Position numbers and translations under genes: made by a program | The notes under the pieces: generated by a model | Told to the model about the DNA's origin: nothing | The model's input: the letters and a program-made list of their open reading frames with translations, nothing else | The model's database searches: none | Assembly (NCBI RefSeq): GCF_014042365.1 | Contig: NZ_JACEZS010000002.1 | Span: 279,108-343,107 of the forward strand | Direction: 5' to 3' | Length of the DNA stretch: 64,000 bases | From: Rugamonas fusca | GTDB taxonomy: Bacteria > Pseudomonadota > Gammaproteobacteria > Burkholderiales > Burkholderiaceae_D | Shown here: piece after piece, positions 20,039-29,999 of the stretch | How positions within the stretch are numbered: the first letter of the stretch is position 1 | Layout: the number at the start of each line of letters is the position of its first letter

Positions 20039-21523
20039 TCAGCTATCAAGCGGCGTGAAGGCCGCGCCGGGCAGCACGATGGTGGCACGGAAGCCGCCTT
20101 CGGGGTGATTGTCGAGCAGCAGTTCGCCGCCGTGCGCCTGCACGATGCCGCGCGCGATGCCCAGCCCCAGGCCCATGCCGCTGCTGTTTTGCTCGCGGCC
20201 ATGTTCGAGCCGCACGTACGGCTCGGCCAGGCTCGCGAGCGCCTCGGGCGGCACGCCGGGCCCATGGTCGCGGATCACGATGGCGATGTTGGTGCCGCGC
20301 GGCTCCACCGCCAGCTCCACCTGTTTGCCGTAATGCATGGCGTTGTTGAGCAGGTTGCCGATGGCGCGCTTGAGCGCCAGCGGCTTGGCCGCCACGCTCA
20401 GGCCCGAGGCGGTGAACGACACTTGATGGCCGGCCAGGCGCGCATCGCGCACCATGCGGCCGAGCAAGGCGTCGAGCCGGATCTCGGTAGGGTTCTCGTG
20501 GATGTCGCTATCTTTGACAGTCTGCAGCGCGCCCTTGACCATCATTTCCAGCTCGTCCAGGTCTTCGTGGAATTCGTCGCGCAACTGTTCATCGTCGAGC
20601 AATTCCGTGCGCAGCTTCAGGCGCATGATGGGCGTGCGCAGGTCGTGCGAGATGGAGACGAACAGCCGCTCGCGGTCCGCGATGTAGCGGTTGATGCGTT
20701 CGCGCATGGCGCTGAACGCGCGCACCGTGTTGACGAATTCGCGGCTGCCCGTCTCCGGCAATTCCGGCATCCGTTCGCCGTTGCCGAAGGCGGTGGCCGC
20801 TTCCGACAAGGCCGCCAGCGGCCGCGTGGTCCAGCGCACCACGAGAATGCACAGCAACAGCACGGCGCCCAGCGACAACGCCTGCAGCAACACGCGGTCG
20901 CGCGTGAGCGGGTTGCCGCTGTCGAGGAAATACGGATTGGGCATCAGCGTGGCCAGGTACAGCCAGTTGCCCGGCCCCATCTCGGCCTGGATCAGCAGGA
21001 TGGGCGCCGGCGCCGGCTTGGTCAGCACCACGTTCTGCACCCAGCCTTCGGGCATGTCGTTGAGCGTGGTGCCGTCGTCGCTGACGGGCAGGTGGTCGGG
21101 CCAGGCGAAATCGATGCGCAGCTTGCTCAGGTTGGGCACGTCCTCCTTGAGCGTGGTGCGCACTTGCGCCTTGGCCACCTCGGCCAAGGCCTGTTCGCCG
21201 ATGCCGGGTATCTCCACCGGCGCCCGGTTGACGTTGACGAGAAAGCGCGTGCCGCCCATCTCGCGGAATTGCTGGATGATGAGCGGCCGGTAATTGGCTG
21301 GGAGGCTCAGGAAGAAGCGCACCACCTTCGATGCGCTGTGGGCCAGGTGCTGGGTAGCGGTGCGCACTTCCACTTCCGCTTCCGCGTGGCGCTGGGTAGC
21401 CCACAGCCAGTTGCCGGCCAGCTGGGTCAGCAGCACGCCCGCCACCATCACCACCACCAGCCGGCCCAGCAGCGAGGGCGGCAGGACGCGCGCCAGCCAG
21501 CGGCCCGGACGCAGCTTAGACAT
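20039..21523 (-). CDS. Sensor histidine kinase of the sugar two-component system
   Basis: 494 aa. N-terminal TM helix (SLLGRLVVVMVAGVLLTQLAG), a periplasmic domain of about 120 residues, a second TM (LSLGAVLLLCILVV), HAMP, a HisKA H-box with His293 (SISHDLRTPIMRLKL), an N-box (AIGNLLNNAMHYGK), and G boxes (IRDHGPGVPPE and GMGLGLGIARGIVQAHGG). Its ATG overlaps the response-regulator stop by 8 nt (ATGTCTAA), so the two are coupled. Position next to a sugar porin and ABC transporter suggests it senses sugar, perhaps through the binding protein encoded in the same operon. It is analogous to the Pseudomonas GtrS/GltR glucose system, by context only. Confidence 0.9.
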   Translation of the reverse strand: MSKLRPGRWLARVLPPSLLGRLVVVMVAGVLLTQLAGNWLWATQRHAEAEVEVRTATQHLAHSASKVVRFFLSLPANYRPLIIQQFREMGGTRFLVNVNRAPVEIPGIGEQALAEVAKAQVRTTLKEDVPNLSKLRIDFAWPDHLPVSDDGTTLNDMPEGWVQNVVLTKPAPAPILLIQAEMGPGNWLYLATLMPNPYFLDSGNPLTRDRVLLQALSLGAVLLLCILVVRWTTRPLAALSEAATAFGNGERMPELPETGSREFVNTVRAFSAMRERINRYIADRERLFVSISHDLRTPIMRLKLRTELLDDEQLRDEFHEDLDELEMMVKGALQTVKDSDIHENPTEIRLDALLGRMVRDARLAGHQVSFTASGLSVAAKPLALKRAIGNLLNNAMHYGKQVELAVEPRGTNIAIVIRDHGPGVPPEALASLAEPYVRLEHGREQNSSGMGLGLGIARGIVQAHGGELLLDNHPEGGFRATIVLPGAAFTPLDS

Positions 21524-22226
21524 TGCTGGCCGTAACATCGGCGGAAAATACATAGCCGGCGCCGCGTACGGTCTTGATCAACAGCGGCTGGCGGCCGCCG
21601 TCGTTCAGGCGCAGGCGCAGGCGGCTGATCTGCACATCGAGGAAACGGTCCATGGGGCCGGCGTCGCGGCCACGGGTTTCCTCGCAGAGCACATTGCGGT
21701 CCAGGATGTCGCCCGCGTGTTCGACAAAATACTTGAGCAGCTGGAAATCCAGCCCCGTCAGCGGCACGTGCTCGCCGTTGGGGCCGGTGACGGTGCGTTC
21801 GACCGTGTCCAGCGTGTAGCCGACGAAGCGGTAGAAGCGTGGCGCGGCCACATTGTCCATGCCGGTGCGGCGGTGGATGGCCTTGATGCGCGCCAGCAGC
21901 TCGCGCGGGCTGTAGGGCTTGGAGATGTAGTCGTCGGCACCCAGTTCCAGCCCCACCACGCGGTCCGTCTCGTCCGAGCTGGCCGTGAGCATGATGATGG
22001 GCACGTTGGAGCGGCGCCGCACCATCTTGCACAGGGCAAAGCCGTCCGTGTCGGGCAGCATCACGTCCAGGATCACCAGCGACAATTCGTCGGCATAGCG
22101 GTTGAACTCGGCCGTGAAGGTTTCGCCGTTGTGGGCCAGGCCCACGTCGTACTGGTTCTTCTCCAGGTAGGTCTTGAGCAGGGTACGGGTCTTTTGGTCG
22201 TCGTCGACTATCAGTATCTTACGCAT
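21516..22226 (-). CDS. OmpR/PhoB-family response regulator
   Basis: 236 aa from the ATG at 22226 (MRKILIVDDD). Receiver domain with phosphoacceptor Asp54 (LVILDVMLPDTDG) and the conserved switch Lys in ADDYISKPYSPREL. It is followed by a winged-helix DNA-binding domain (PLTGLDFQLLKYFVEHAG, RFLDVQISRLRLRL, LIKTVRGAGYVFSA). It sits 8 bp after the binding-protein gene and overlaps the kinase gene by 8 nt. It likely controls the divergent porin and downstream ABC transporter, by inference from context. Confidence 0.92.
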   Translation of the reverse strand: MRKILIVDDDQKTRTLLKTYLEKNQYDVGLAHNGETFTAEFNRYADELSLVILDVMLPDTDGFALCKMVRRRSNVPIIMLTASSDETDRVVGLELGADDYISKPYSPRELLARIKAIHRRTGMDNVAAPRFYRFVGYTLDTVERTVTGPNGEHVPLTGLDFQLLKYFVEHAGDILDRNVLCEETRGRDAGPMDRFLDVQISRLRLRLNDGGRQPLLIKTVRGAGYVFSADVTASNV

Positions 22227-22234
22227 GGTGTTGC

Positions 22235-23482
22235 CTAGTGTGTCTTGGTGTAGGTGCGCGCGATGGTGGCCAGGCGGCGCTGGATATCGGCCACGGTGAC
22301 GCCATCGTCGAGGAAATAGCGGTGCAGCTCGGCCACCATGGCGTCGCGCACGATCTCGTCGGTGGCCATGCGGTGCACCAGGCTGGGGATCTGGGCTGCG
22401 GGGCCGCTGGAAAACAGTTTGTAGGAAGCGCGCGCGCAACTGTCCATCTTCGCCAGCGCGGGATTGCGCAGCACGGAAATGGAACCCTTGATCTGATTGT
22501 AGTCGTTCTGCAGCGCCGGCGTCATGATCAGGGCGGCCAGCTTTTCCTGGGCCGGCCGGTGCGATTCGCGCGTGGCCAGCATGCTCAGCGTGTCGATGTT
22601 GTACAGGTGGTAGTTCGCCGTGCCGGGCACGACGGCGCAGCCGAAGCCATCATCAACGGCCAGGCCGCGCGTGACGAGCTCCCCCTTGGCCCAGTCGCCC
22701 ATCACCAGCATGGCCGCTTTACCATCGGCCAGCTCGCCGGTGGCGTCGTCCCAGGTGCGCTCGGGCACCGGCTGGTCCATCCATTTTTTCAGGTGGCGCA
22801 AACGGGTCAGCGCGTTGGCCAGCTTCGGGTCGGCGTAGGCGGCCGCGTCGCGGCGCTGGAACAGGGCGCGGTAGAGCTCGGCGCCTTCGGACAGCACCAG
22901 CGTCTCGAACAGCGTGGCCACCTGCCACGGTTCGCTGCTCTGGGCCAAGGGCACCACGCCGCCCTGCTGCAGCACGGCGGCCACGTGCTCGAATTCGGCC
23001 CAGGTCGCAGGCGGACTCAGCTTGAACTGGCTGAACAGCTTGCGGTTGTAGAACAGGGTGTTGATGCGGTGGATGCCCAGCGGCGCCGCGTACACATGGC
23101 CGTCGGACTGGATGGCGGCGGCCACGGTCGGCTGCAGCAGCTTGTCCCACTTGCCAGCGGCGGCCACCGCGTCCAGGTCCAGCAGCAGGCCGAGCCTTGC
23201 CCAGTCGCGGATCACGATGCCATTCACCTGCGCCACTTCGGGTGCATCCTTGGCCAGCATGCGGCTGCGCAGCACGATGCCGGCGCCCACGCCGGAACCG
23301 TTGGGGATCATGCCATCGCGCCAGGCGATGCCTTCGTCGTTGAGGCGGGCGGCGACCAGGTCGACAGCCTTGCGTTCGCTGGCCGATTTCCACCAATGCA
23401 GCACTTGCAGGCCGTCCGCCTGGGCGGCGCCCCATGCGGCCAGGCACACCAGCGGCAGCAGCCGGCGCAGCGTTTTCACCAT
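22235..23482 (-). CDS. ABC sugar-binding protein co-operonic with the two-component system
   Basis: 415-aa extracellular solute-binding protein (SBP family 1) with signal peptide (LPLVCLAAWGAAQADG) and a GAGGAGA ribosome site. It is a diverged paralogue of the transporter binding protein at 25414-26664: shared motifs are MGDWAKGE, YNIDTLSM versus FNIDSLAM, KMDSCARAS versus KFDSCAIRS, and KGSISV versus KGSIPV. It lies 8 bp upstream of the response regulator and is not adjacent to any permease on its own strand. It could serve as a ligand-sensing co-receptor for the kinase rather than a transport protein, which is inference. Confidence 0.85.
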   Translation of the reverse strand: MVKTLRRLLPLVCLAAWGAAQADGLQVLHWWKSASERKAVDLVAARLNDEGIAWRDGMIPNGSGVGAGIVLRSRMLAKDAPEVAQVNGIVIRDWARLGLLLDLDAVAAAGKWDKLLQPTVAAAIQSDGHVYAAPLGIHRINTLFYNRKLFSQFKLSPPATWAEFEHVAAVLQQGGVVPLAQSSEPWQVATLFETLVLSEGAELYRALFQRRDAAAYADPKLANALTRLRHLKKWMDQPVPERTWDDATGELADGKAAMLVMGDWAKGELVTRGLAVDDGFGCAVVPGTANYHLYNIDTLSMLATRESHRPAQEKLAALIMTPALQNDYNQIKGSISVLRNPALAKMDSCARASYKLFSSGPAAQIPSLVHRMATDEIVRDAMVAELHRYFLDDGVTVADIQRRLATIARTYTKTH

Positions 23483-23998
23483 GTCTCCTCACTCCAGCGA
23501 CGATCCACCTCGTCGGATGAACCTGTTCTTTTGCCTCGCGGCGATATGTCCGCCATCTTGCCGCTGAGACTATACCTTAACTCGCGCAACAAACGTTGGT
23601 AAGCATGTTCAGCATTTTGCAAGAAAGCGTTTGGAATTGTTGCGTTTTGTTGCAGCGGCCGGCATACCGCTCCGCGGGCCGCGGCGCCCGCCATGACAGC
23701 CAGAACGGCCATCCCGCGCGCCCGGCCATTGTAAAGAAATGTAAGCACTGGCCAGCACCAAAAAACGCATAAACGCCATTAAATCAAGCACTTAACCATA
23801 TTTCAAAATCGGAAAAGTGTCTGAGTAGCATCACAAAAGGGCCGATGTTACTGTGCACTTGCCGTAGCAAAAAACTACAACATCCACCGCAGCAGCAACA
23901 CAAGTGTGGCAGGTACGCCGGCATGGAACGAGAGATACCGCGGCAGAAATGCCGACGCATCCGGGTCCGCACTGACAACCAACGAGGAGACTGTCGTA
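23483..23998. promoter_or_regulatory. 516-bp divergent intergenic region (binding protein/TCS versus porin)
   Basis: No gene is supported here. Short frames in the region have poor composition and no ribosome sites. The stretch from about 23570 to 23890 is clearly more A/T-rich than the surroundings, as expected for promoter DNA, and must contain the promoters of both the minus-strand SBP-RR-HK operon and the plus-strand porin gene. I could not pick a -35/-10 pair with confidence. A GAGGAGA ribosome site precedes the porin start. Confidence 0.5.
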
Positions 23999-25267
23999 AT
24001 GAAACATACCGTCCTGAAAACCCTCCCGGCCATGCTGGCCCTGGCCCTGGCCAGCGGCGTCGCCCACGCCGACGCCTTCAACGATACCGAGGGCTTCCAC
24101 GGTTACCTCCGCGCCGGCGCCGGCGCCAGCTCGACCCACGGCCCGCAAAGCTGCTTCGGCCTGGGCGGCCCCACCCAGAGCTACCGTCTGGGCAACGAGT
24201 GCGACAGCTACACCGAATTCGGCTATACCCACGAACTGGCCAAGTCGGAGAACGGCGCCACCTTCGTCGGCACCCTGTGGGCCAACGCCTACAAGAACGG
24301 CTCCGACTTCGGCAACGCCCCGCTGAACCTGGCCAAGGCCTACGTGGAAGCACGCAACCTGCCCTTCATGAACGGCGGCACGGTCTGGATCGGCAAGCGT
24401 TACTACTACCGTCCTGACATCCACATGCTGGACATGCAGTTCATTAACATGAACGGCACCGGCGGCGGCCTGGACAAGATCAACCTGGGCCCAGGCAAGA
24501 TCAGCTACGCCGTGTTCAAGGATAACGACCAGAACCAGTACGACCCCAACCTGTCGACCGTCGTCAACACCACGGCCGCGGTCCGCCAGAACCTGGTGTA
24601 CGAAGGCCTGCCCGTCAACGCCGGCGGCACGCTGGACGCCGCCTTCACCATCGTCACGGCCCAGGGCAAGGGCACCCAGGACCACAACGGCTGGAACGCC
24701 TCGCTGTTCCACAAGCAGGCCGGCACCTTCGGCGGCGGCAACACCTTCGGCGTGCAGTACGGCGTTGGCCCTGGCACCGGCATCGGCGGTCCTTGCTGCG
24801 CGCGTATCGGTTCCTCGGGCAGCACCACGCTCGGCTCCGACGTGACCCGCGTGCGCGTGTTCGACGACCTGTGGATCCAGCCCACCAAGCAGTTCAGCGC
24901 CGAGATGGTGGCCCTGTGGCAGAAGGACAAGTCCGATGCCAACGGCAGCACCACCTGGACCACGGCCGGTATCCGTCCCGTGTACGCCTTCGCGCAAAAC
25001 TTCAAGCTGCAGGCCGAACTGGGCGTGACGGGCCTGAAGTCGGGCACCACCGGCGAGACGGCGCGCCTGACCAAGCTGACCATCGCCCCGACCATCACCG
25101 TGGGCGAAGGCTTCTGGCAGCGTCCTGAACTGCGCGCCTACTTCACCTATGGCAAGTGGAACAAGGAAGCGACGGCCCTGGTCAACGCGGCCAACAATTC
25201 CGGCCCCGTGTACGGCAACGGCACCAGTGGTTCCTCGATCGGCCTGCAGATGGAAGCCTGGTGGTAA
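23999..25267 (+). CDS. LamB-type carbohydrate porin (maltoporin family)
   Basis: 422-aa outer-membrane beta-barrel channel for sugars. The signal peptide is MLALALASGVAHA. LamB signatures include GFHGYLRAGAG, CDSYTEFGYTHEL and RYYYRPDIHMLDMQF followed by NMNGTGGGLDKI, and the C-terminus IGLQMEAWW ends in the aromatic residue needed for barrel assembly. The start at 23999 follows GAGGAGA. It is placed immediately before the sugar ABC operon. The LamB family covers maltodextrin and other sugars, so the substrate is open. Confidence 0.9.
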   Translation: MKHTVLKTLPAMLALALASGVAHADAFNDTEGFHGYLRAGAGASSTHGPQSCFGLGGPTQSYRLGNECDSYTEFGYTHELAKSENGATFVGTLWANAYKNGSDFGNAPLNLAKAYVEARNLPFMNGGTVWIGKRYYYRPDIHMLDMQFINMNGTGGGLDKINLGPGKISYAVFKDNDQNQYDPNLSTVVNTTAAVRQNLVYEGLPVNAGGTLDAAFTIVTAQGKGTQDHNGWNASLFHKQAGTFGGGNTFGVQYGVGPGTGIGGPCCARIGSSGSTTLGSDVTRVRVFDDLWIQPTKQFSAEMVALWQKDKSDANGSTTWTTAGIRPVYAFAQNFKLQAELGVTGLKSGTTGETARLTKLTIAPTITVGEGFWQRPELRAYFTYGKWNKEATALVNAANNSGPVYGNGTSGSSIGLQMEAWW

Positions 25268-25325
25268 TCGGCCCGGCAATCTGCCAGCCCGACACCCCGC
25301 TTTACCCGTAGCCTAAGCCGCGCGT

Positions 25326-25356
25326 CCGGCACCCCAACCAGTATTTCAGGTGCCGG
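25326..25356 (+). terminator. Hairpin between porin and ABC transporter genes
   Basis: CCGGCACC (25326-25333) pairs with GGTGCCGG (25349-25356) around a 15-nt loop. There is no T run, so it may be a weak terminator or mRNA-stabilising element rather than a complete stop. Confidence 0.4.
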
Positions 25357-25413
25357 CGCGCAATCGTGATAGATTAATAAAGTTACATCAATCCACATAC
25401 GGAGACATATAAC

Positions 25414-26664
25414 ATGACCCTCAAACCTCTCGTCCAAGCCGCCCTGCTGCTGTCCGCCGTCGCCGCTTCCGCCGCCATGGCCGCCCCCCAGGTCGAAGTG
25501 CTGCACTACTGGACTTCCGGTGGCGAAGCCAAATCGATCGCCGAACTGAAGAAGATGATGGAAGCCAAAGGCGTGGCGTGGAAAGACTTCGCCGTGGCCG
25601 GCGGCGCGGGCGAAAACGCCACCACCGCCCTGAAGGCACGCGTGATCGCCGGCAGCGCTCCCACCGCGGCCCAGATCAAGGGCCCATCGATCCAGGAATG
25701 GGGCCAGGAAGGCGTGCTGGCCAACATCGACGCGGCCGCCACCGAAGGCAAGTGGGAATCCCTGCTGCCCTCCGTCGTCACCAAGGTGATGAAGTACCAG
25801 GGTCATTATGTCGCCGTGCCGGTCAACGTGCACCGCGTGAACTGGCTGTGGGTCAACCCGGCCGTGCTGGCCAAGGCCGGCGCCAAGGCCCCGACCAACT
25901 TCGATGAATTCTTCGCCGCCGCCGACAAGATCAAGGCTGCCGGCATGGTGGCCGTGGCCCACGGTGGCCAGCCATGGCAGGACGCCACCGTGTTCGAGTC
26001 CGTGGTGCTGGGCGTGGGCGGTGCCGCGTTCTACGACAAGGCACTGGTGAAGCTGGACCAGGCCGCCCTGACCAGCCCAACCATGGTCAAGTCGTTTGAA
26101 ACGCTGGGCAAGATCAAGACCTACATCGACAAGGACGCCGCTGGCCGCGACTGGAACCTGGCCACCGCCATGGTCATCAATGGCAAGGCCGGCATGCAGT
26201 TCATGGGCGACTGGGCCAAGGGCGAATTCACGGCCGCCGGCAAGGTGCCGGGCAAGGACTTCCTGTGCCTGCCCGCACCGGGCACCGAGAAGTCATACAC
26301 CTTCAACATCGACTCGCTGGCCATGTTCAAGGTCAAGAGCGCCGAGGAGCAGAAGGCCCAGCTGACCCTGGCCAACGCCGTGATGAGCCCCGAGTTCCAG
26401 GAAGTGTTCAACCTGAACAAGGGTTCGATCCCGGTCCGCTCCGGCGTCTCGCGCGCCAAGTTCGACTCCTGCGCCATCCGTTCGATGGACGACATGGCCG
26501 CCAGCAGCAAGGCCGGCACGCTCGAGCCGTCCATGGCCCACGGCATGGCGATCGACTCGGCCAAGGCCGGCGCGATCCAGGACGTGATCGCCAAGTTCAT
26601 GAACTCGTCGATGACGCCGCAGGCCGCCGTGCAAGCGCTGGCCAAGGCCGCCAAGACGAAGTAA
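25414..26664 (+). CDS. ABC transporter sugar-binding protein (CUT1, glucose/mannose type)
   Basis: 416-aa periplasmic binding protein with signal peptide (LLLSAVAASAAMAAP). It begins VEVLHYWTSGGEAKSIAELK, the usual start of glucose/mannose CUT1 binding proteins, and ribosome site GGAGA precedes the ATG. It is the first gene of the binding protein-permease-permease-ATPase set. A 189-bp gap with two GC hairpins separates it from the permeases, an arrangement that usually allows higher expression of the binding protein. Its substrate is probably a hexose, given the AGE-family enzyme downstream. Confidence 0.92.
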   Translation: MTLKPLVQAALLLSAVAASAAMAAPQVEVLHYWTSGGEAKSIAELKKMMEAKGVAWKDFAVAGGAGENATTALKARVIAGSAPTAAQIKGPSIQEWGQEGVLANIDAAATEGKWESLLPSVVTKVMKYQGHYVAVPVNVHRVNWLWVNPAVLAKAGAKAPTNFDEFFAAADKIKAAGMVAVAHGGQPWQDATVFESVVLGVGGAAFYDKALVKLDQAALTSPTMVKSFETLGKIKTYIDKDAAGRDWNLATAMVINGKAGMQFMGDWAKGEFTAAGKVPGKDFLCLPAPGTEKSYTFNIDSLAMFKVKSAEEQKAQLTLANAVMSPEFQEVFNLNKGSIPVRSGVSRAKFDSCAIRSMDDMAASSKAGTLEPSMAHGMAIDSAKAGAIQDVIAKFMNSSMTPQAAVQALAKAAKTK

Positions 26665-26760
26665 GAACGCCGTCGCCAAGGCGGCAAAGCAGGCCGCAAC
26701 CTGGCCTGTACGAAGGCTGCAACCAAGCTGTAACCCAAGCAGTAACGCTGTAACGCTGTC

Positions 26761-26820
26761 GCGCGGACCGTCGTCCGCGCGCAGAGGCCGCGGCCGCCGC
26801 GCTCCCGCCCCCTGGAGCGC
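26761..26820 (+). promoter_or_regulatory. Tandem GC-rich hairpins between binding-protein and permease genes
   Basis: Two perfect hairpins: GCGCGGAC-CGTC-GTCCGCGC (26761-26780) and GCGCTCC...GGAGCGC (26799-26805 with 26814-26820). Neither has a T run. Such intercistronic stems protect upstream mRNA from 3'-5' decay in other binding-protein operons. A role here is inferred. Confidence 0.6.
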
Positions 26821-26853
26821 GGGCCGGCCGCCCCCCTCGCCCTGGAGAACCCC

Positions 26854-27807
26854 ATGTCCGCTACAACCGCAACCCCGGCCAGCCCGGCCGCCGCCAGCGC
26901 GGCCCGCGCCCCGGCCCGCGCCAGCCGCTTCGCCGGCCTGGCCGACACCTGGCTGCCACGCCTGGTGCTGTCGCCCACCATCATCGCCTCGCTCGTGTTC
27001 GTGTATGGCTTCATCGGCCTGACGGCCTGGCTGTCGCTGACCGACTCGCGCATGATGCCCAATTACGAGTATGCCGGCTTCGGCCAGTATGCCAACCTGT
27101 TCGAGATCGACCGCTGGTGGACCGCCGCCGCCAATCTCGGCATCTTCGGCGGCCTGTTCATCCTGGTCTGCCTGGCCATCGGCCTGACCATGGCCATTTT
27201 GCTGGACCAGCGCATCCGCCACGAAGGTGCGCTGCGCGCCATCTACCTGTACCCGATGGCGCTGTCGTTCATCGTCACCGGCGCGGCCTGGAAGTGGATC
27301 CTCAACCCCGGCCTGGGCCTGGAGAAGATGATGCACGACTGGGGCTTCGCCAATTTCAGCTTCGACTGGCTGGTCAATTCCGACATGTCGATCTACACCG
27401 TGGTGATCGCCGGCGTATGGCAATCGTCCGGCTTCGTCATGGCCCTGTTCCTGGCGGGTTTGCGCGGCGTCGACGACGCCATCATCAAGGCCGCCATGGT
27501 CGATGGCGCCAGCCTGCCCACGATTTACCGGCGTATTGTCATCCCCTCCTTGCGTCCGGTCTTTTTCAGCGTGCTGCTGGTGCTCGCGCACATCGCCATC
27601 AAGAGCTTCGACCTGGTGATGGCGCTGACGGCCGGCGGCCCCGGCACCTCCTCCGACGTGCCGGCCATCTTCATGTACCAGTTCTCGTTCACCCGTGGCC
27701 AGCTGGGCCTGGGCGCGGCGTCGGCCATGATGATGCTGGCCACGGTGCTGGCCGTGCTGGTACCGCTGATGTACATGGAAACCAAAGGAGCGCGCAATGG
27801 ACGCTAA
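26854..27807 (+). CDS. Sugar ABC transporter permease (MalF-like)
   Basis: 317-aa inner-membrane permease with about six transmembrane helices. The cytoplasmic EAA loop is visible as VDGASLPTIYRRIVIPSLRP, the site that docks the ATPase. An Ala/Arg-rich N-terminal tail precedes helix 1. Ribosome site GGAG lies before the ATG. The next permease gene overlaps its end by 11 nt. Confidence 0.93.
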   Translation: MSATTATPASPAAASAARAPARASRFAGLADTWLPRLVLSPTIIASLVFVYGFIGLTAWLSLTDSRMMPNYEYAGFGQYANLFEIDRWWTAAANLGIFGGLFILVCLAIGLTMAILLDQRIRHEGALRAIYLYPMALSFIVTGAAWKWILNPGLGLEKMMHDWGFANFSFDWLVNSDMSIYTVVIAGVWQSSGFVMALFLAGLRGVDDAIIKAAMVDGASLPTIYRRIVIPSLRPVFFSVLLVLAHIAIKSFDLVMALTAGGPGTSSDVPAIFMYQFSFTRGQLGLGAASAMMMLATVLAVLVPLMYMETKGARNGR

Positions 27808-28675
27808 TCTGAACATCGACGGCGGCCGCGTGACGGTGGGCCGCATCGCCATCTACACCCTGCTGGTGCTGGTGGCCCTGTATTACCTGGCGCCGCTGTA
27901 CGTGATGCTGACCACCTCGTTCAAGACGCTGGACCAGATCCGCACCGGCAACCTGCTGGCCTTCCCGCTGCACCCGACCACGGCGGCCTGGGGCAAGGCC
28001 TGGGACAGCGCCTGCACGGGCGTCAGCTGCGGCGGCCTGCAGCCCTACTTCTGGAACTCGGTGCGCATGGTGATTCCGGCCGTGCTGATCTCCAGCCTGA
28101 TCGGTTCGCTCAACGGCTACGTGCTGGCGCACTGGCGCTTCCGTGGCTCGAACGTGGTGTTCACGGCCCTGATGGTGGGCTGCTTCATCCCGTTCCAGGT
28201 GGTGATCCTGCCGATGGCGCGCCTGCTGGGCCTGGCCGAACTGGCCAACACCACCACCGGCCTGGTACTGGTGCACATCATCTACGGCATCGCCTTCACC
28301 ACCCTGTTCTTCCGCAACTACTACGTGTCGGTGCCCGATGAACTGGTGAACGCGGCCCGCATCGACGGCGCCGGCTTTTTCACCATCTACCGCCGCATTA
28401 TCTTCCCGCTGTCGCTGCCCATCTTCATGGTGTGCTTCATCTGGCAGTTCACGCAGATCTGGAACGACTTCCTGTTCGGCGTGGTGTTCGGCGGTTCGGA
28501 CGCGCAGCCGGTGACGGTGGCGCTGAACAACCTGGTCAACACCTCCACCGGCGTGACCGAGTACAACGTCAATATGGCCGCCGCCATCATCGCCGCCCTG
28601 CCTACGCTGGTGCTGTACATGGTGGCGGGCAAATACTTCGTGCGCGGCCTGACGGCCGGCGCGGTCAAGGGCTAA
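27797..28675 (+). CDS. Sugar ABC transporter permease (MalG-like)
   Basis: 292-aa second permease of the CUT1 transporter. The EAA loop is IDGAGFFTIYRRIIFPLSLP, with TM segments such as IYTLLVLVALYYLAPLYVML and TLVLYMVAGKYFVRGL. Translation is coupled to the first permease by an 11-nt overlap. An insert CTGVSCGGLQPYF between helices 1 and 2 occurs in the glucose/mannose subgroup. Confidence 0.93.
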   Translation: MDANLNIDGGRVTVGRIAIYTLLVLVALYYLAPLYVMLTTSFKTLDQIRTGNLLAFPLHPTTAAWGKAWDSACTGVSCGGLQPYFWNSVRMVIPAVLISSLIGSLNGYVLAHWRFRGSNVVFTALMVGCFIPFQVVILPMARLLGLAELANTTTGLVLVHIIYGIAFTTLFFRNYYVSVPDELVNAARIDGAGFFTIYRRIIFPLSLPIFMVCFIWQFTQIWNDFLFGVVFGGSDAQPVTVALNNLVNTSTGVTEYNVNMAAAIIAALPTLVLYMVAGKYFVRGLTAGAVKG

Positions 28676-28686
28676 TACACACATTC

Positions 28687-28710
28687 GGCGCCGGCATCGT
28701 GGCCGGCGCC
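28687..28710 (+). promoter_or_regulatory. Intercistronic hairpin before ABC ATPase gene
   Basis: GGCGCCGGC (28687-28695) pairs perfectly with GCCGGCGCC (28702-28710) around a 6-nt loop, 12 nt after the permease stop and 16 nt before the ATPase start. There is no T run. It probably acts as an mRNA-processing or attenuation element. Confidence 0.5.
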
Positions 28711-28726
28711 TTCAGGAGACATCAGC

Positions 28727-29857
<1,131 letters not shown>

Positions 29858-29868
29858 ACGATTCAACC

Positions 29869-29900
29869 CGGCCGCCGTTCCCTGCGGCGGCCGCTTTCCT
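29869..29900 (+). terminator. Likely terminator of the sugar ABC operon
   Basis: CGGCCGCCG (29869-29877) pairs perfectly with CGGCGGCCG (29885-29893) around TTCCCTG and is followed by CTTTCCTC, a pyrimidine tract with a short T run. It is 12 bp after the ATPase stop. Confidence 0.6.
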
Positions 29901-29999
29901 CCCCTCCCGTTTTCCCCGCCCGCATCCCCGCGGCTGCGGACCGCTTCACCCGTATGCATACTAAAGACGCGGGCCACGACCGGCGTCATGGAGACTGAC

